From Changpingibacter yushuensis (GTDB taxonomy: Bacteria; Actinomycetota; Actinomycetes; Actinomycetales; Actinomycetaceae): a DNA stretch of 64,000 nt. Below, piece after piece: positions 61,795 to 64,000 of the stretch. Numbering within the stretch: position 1 is the first letter of the stretch; each line of letters opens with the position of its first letter. The position numbers and the translations under genes were made by a program. The DNA lies in assembly GCF_014041995.1 (NCBI RefSeq), contig NZ_CP059492.1, positions 310,001 to 374,000 of the forward strand, read 5' to 3'. Below the pieces are notes generated by a model, which was not told where the DNA came from, made no database searches, and saw only the letters and a program-made list of their open reading frames with translations.

Positions 61795-63405
61795 ATGACA
61801 GACGTGTCACCGCGCACCGATGAACGAGTGAAGCAAAAAGAGCCACGCAAGGTCTTTTCACAGGCCACCAATTGGGGACCTGGATTCCTCACCAAGCTCA
61901 TACTCATGGCTGCAGTCAATGCACTAGGCCTGTATGTGCTGGTCAACGCATACACTGCAGGGTCGTGGGTGGTGTTTGGCGGTATGGCCCTCATCCTCGT
62001 AGCTGTGGACTATGTGTACTTCTCCAAGAAGACTCTTGCATTGAAGTACCTGACTCCCGGCCTCGTGTTCTTGCTGGTATTCCAGATCTTCGTCATTCTC
62101 TACACAGGATACGTAGCACTCACCAACTACGGTGCGGGCCACATGGTAAACAAGAGCCAGGCCATTGACGCGATCCTCATGCAGAACACCCGCCGTGTTG
62201 AGGGCACTGCCCAGTATCCTCTTGCGGTGGTACGCAACGGATCGGATCTGGGCTTTGCCATCATCGAAAATGATGAGGTGTTTGTGGGCACAGCCGACCA
62301 ACCACTTGAGGCTGTTGATGGGGCCACAATCGACGGTACAAGAATTGCGGAGGTACCCGGCTGGGAGATCCTCTCAATGGGCGAAGTTACAGAGAATCAG
62401 ACGGATGTTTTGGCCCTGCGTGTGCCTATCTCGGATGATTATGAAGCTGATGGGGCAATCGGAACTCAGACGGGAACCACAGGTTTCGTTTTCCGAAGTG
62501 TTCTAACCTATGACGATTCCTCAGACGCACTGACGAACGAGGAGACCGGAACCGTCTACACCGCAAATGGAAGTACGGGTCAGTTCGAATCTGCCGACGG
62601 CGAGACCCTCAATCCGGGCTGGCGCGTGTTCGTTGGGCTGGACAACTTCAAGGATGCCTTCGGAGACGGGCGCTATGCGGGTCCATTCGTCAAGGTGTTG
62701 GTATGGACGTTCGCGTTCGCATTTCTTTCCGTAGCCACCACCTTCCTTCTGGGAATGGTGCTGGCCATGACGATGAATGATGAGAGAATGCGTGGCCGCA
62801 AGTTCTATCGAACTATCATGCTCATGCCGTATGCGTTCCCAGCCTTCATGACGGCATTCCTCTTCGCGGGACTCCTGAACACCAAATACGGCTTCTTCAA
62901 CGAAGTCTTGTTCGGGGGAGCAGCCATACCGTGGCTACAAGATCCGTGGTTGGCGAAGCTCTCAGTGTTGTTTGTGAACCTGTGGATGGGTTTCCCCTAC
63001 ATGTTCCTCATTTGTACCGGAGCTCTCCAATCCATCCCCTCTGATATGAACGAAGCCGCGAGAATCGATGGGGCCAACGGCTTCAAAGTTTGGCGCTACA
63101 TCACGATGCCGCAGCTCATGATTCAAGTGACTCCCCTTCTTATCTCTTCCTTCGCGTTTAACTTCAACAACTTCAACCTCATATACATGTTGACCAACGG
63201 TGGGCCACGCTTCGAGGATTCCTCGGTACCAGTTGGTTCCACCGACATTCTGATCTCGATGGTGTACCAGATTTCGGGCCTCTCCGGAGAAGCGAGTAGG
63301 AACTTCGGATTGGCATCCGCAATGTCCATCATCATCTTCATCATCGTGGGAGCTGTGTCCGCATACAGCTTCAAACGCTCCCGGTCCATGGAAGGAGCCC
63401 AATGA
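61795..63405 (+). CDS. malF: Maltose-type ABC importer permease MalF
   Basis: 536 residues (GAGGAG upstream). Three N-terminal helices, then an extracellular insertion of about 170 residues between about 110 and 280, as in MalF proper, then the permease core with EAA loop NEAARIDGANGFKVWRYITMP and further helices. Stop overlaps the malG start. Confidence 0.94.
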   Translation: MTDVSPRTDERVKQKEPRKVFSQATNWGPGFLTKLILMAAVNALGLYVLVNAYTAGSWVVFGGMALILVAVDYVYFSKKTLALKYLTPGLVFLLVFQIFVILYTGYVALTNYGAGHMVNKSQAIDAILMQNTRRVEGTAQYPLAVVRNGSDLGFAIIENDEVFVGTADQPLEAVDGATIDGTRIAEVPGWEILSMGEVTENQTDVLALRVPISDDYEADGAIGTQTGTTGFVFRSVLTYDDSSDALTNEETGTVYTANGSTGQFESADGETLNPGWRVFVGLDNFKDAFGDGRYAGPFVKVLVWTFAFAFLSVATTFLLGMVLAMTMNDERMRGRKFYRTIMLMPYAFPAFMTAFLFAGLLNTKYGFFNEVLFGGAAIPWLQDPWLAKLSVLFVNLWMGFPYMFLICTGALQSIPSDMNEAARIDGANGFKVWRYITMPQLMIQVTPLLISSFAFNFNNFNLIYMLTNGGPRFEDSSVPVGSTDILISMVYQISGLSGEASRNFGLASAMSIIIFIIVGAVSAYSFKRSRSMEGAQ

Positions 63406-64000
63406 TGAGCGATACGTCAGTTTCTAACGGAGTTCTTCTGGGCAACCCGAATGCACCCAAAGTGACCACGCCGGATACGCCACGTCACAGGATGGCGTTT
63501 GGCCGCTGGTTCAAGGAGATCGGCTTCCGGCACGTCATTGGCGTCATCGCCGTGATCTACTCCGTGTTCCCAATCCTTTTCATCATCTCCGCGGCTTTTG
63601 ACCCACGCACGGGCCTCACACTCAGCAACGATTTGTTCTCACAGTTCAGCTTGGAGAACTTCACAAGCCTCTTCAACGACACTATGTTCTGGCGCTGGTT
63701 CGCTAACACTCTAGAGATTGGCATCTTCAGCGCTCTGGGCACTGTACTGATGGGAGCAGCTGCGGCGTACGCCTTTTCACGCTACCGGTTCTCTGGCAGA
63801 AAGCAGGGCCTGCTGGTGCTCATGGTGGTGCAGATGTTCCCGCAGCTGCTCGCATTCGTTGCAGTGTTCTTGCTGCTCATGACGCTGGGAGATGTGGTGC
63901 CAGCGCTGGGATTGAACTCAAAGATGGCGCTGATCTGTGTGTACTGGGGCGGCGCGTTGGGTGCAAACACCTTCCTCATGTACGGCACATTCAACTCCAT
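63405..64000 (+). CDS. malG: Maltose-type ABC importer permease MalG, partial
   Basis: 198 codons to the window end. ATG 63405 has GGAAGGAG with ideal spacing; ATG 63402 is an alternative. Basic cytoplasmic lead, then helix HVIGVIAVIYSVFPILFIIS, the NTLEIGIFSALGTVLMGAAAAYAFSRYRF segment (quoted in part) and further helices. Partner of MalF. Confidence 0.92.
   Translation, partial: MSDTSVSNGVLLGNPNAPKVTTPDTPRHRMAFGRWFKEIGFRHVIGVIAVIYSVFPILFIISAAFDPRTGLTLSNDLFSQFSLENFTSLFNDTMFWRWFANTLEIGIFSALGTVLMGAAAAYAFSRYRFSGRKQGLLVLMVVQMFPQLLAFVAVFLLLMTLGDVVPALGLNSKMALICVYWGGALGANTFLMYGTFNS

Overview
The window reads as chromosome of a mid-to-high GC actinobacterium, most like the Actinomycetaceae (Trueperella/Arcanobacterium/Actinomyces type). 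The evidence is a DtxR/IdeR-type metal regulator, a DUF3027 protein, an SAF protein near FmdB and 5-FTHF cyclo-ligase, a MoeA/Glp gene followed by a Rv0996-like membrane gene, an actinobacterial PspA/TPM pair, many GTG starts, and IS1249- and IS481-type elements. The genus cannot be fixed from the sequence alone.

Layout. 1-30 kb is ordinary backbone: a two-component system (kinase cut by the window edge), PspA and a TPM-domain membrane protein, a cold-shock protein with DUF3027, mannose-6-phosphate isomerase, a purine permease, MFS exporter, SerC, a DtxR-family regulator, DedA, a secreted NlpC/P60 enzyme, a tandem Usp protein, tRNA-Arg(CCT), an SDR, a 1572-residue helicase/nuclease-like protein with broken catalytic motifs, MscL, an SAF protein, a dockerin-bearing amidase overlapping a sortase-anchored cohesin protein, FmdB, 5-FTHF cyclo-ligase, MoeA/Glp with its probable membrane receptor GlpR, and tRNA-Ala(CGC).

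30.0-54.5 kb is an accessory region of different, more GC-rich codon style. It starts at the 3' end of tRNA-Ala. First come two nested insertion complexes: an IS481-like element (16-bp target duplication that copies the tRNA end) broken by an IS1249-like element (8-bp duplication), then a second IS1249-like element with a dead transposase whose right inverted repeat is split by an IS3-family element. Next is one long, tightly overlapping defence operon: hsdM, hsdS, a TIGR02391/Ymh gene, hsdR, a 73-residue unknown, a SIR2 NADase and a HerA ATPase. After it lie a recombinase HTH remnant, fragments of three oxidoreductase genes, an intact Zn-alcohol dehydrogenase, an osmoprotectant ABC importer (four genes) and a divergent PadR regulator with a quinone-oxidoreductase gene.

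54.5-64 kb returns to backbone: a luciferase-like monooxygenase, a small hypothetical, an SPC-type P1B metal ATPase, an FHS-like MFS transporter, and a maltose/maltodextrin-type ABC operon malE-malF-malG (malG cut by the window end).

Genes that appear to act together: PspA with TPM; cohesin with the dockerin amidase; MoeA/Glp with GlpR; the hsd genes with SIR2-HerA as a stacked antiphage locus; PadR with the OpuC-like importer across a shared palindrome. Backbone intergenic regions carry several unrelated short tandem repeats next to gene 3' ends.
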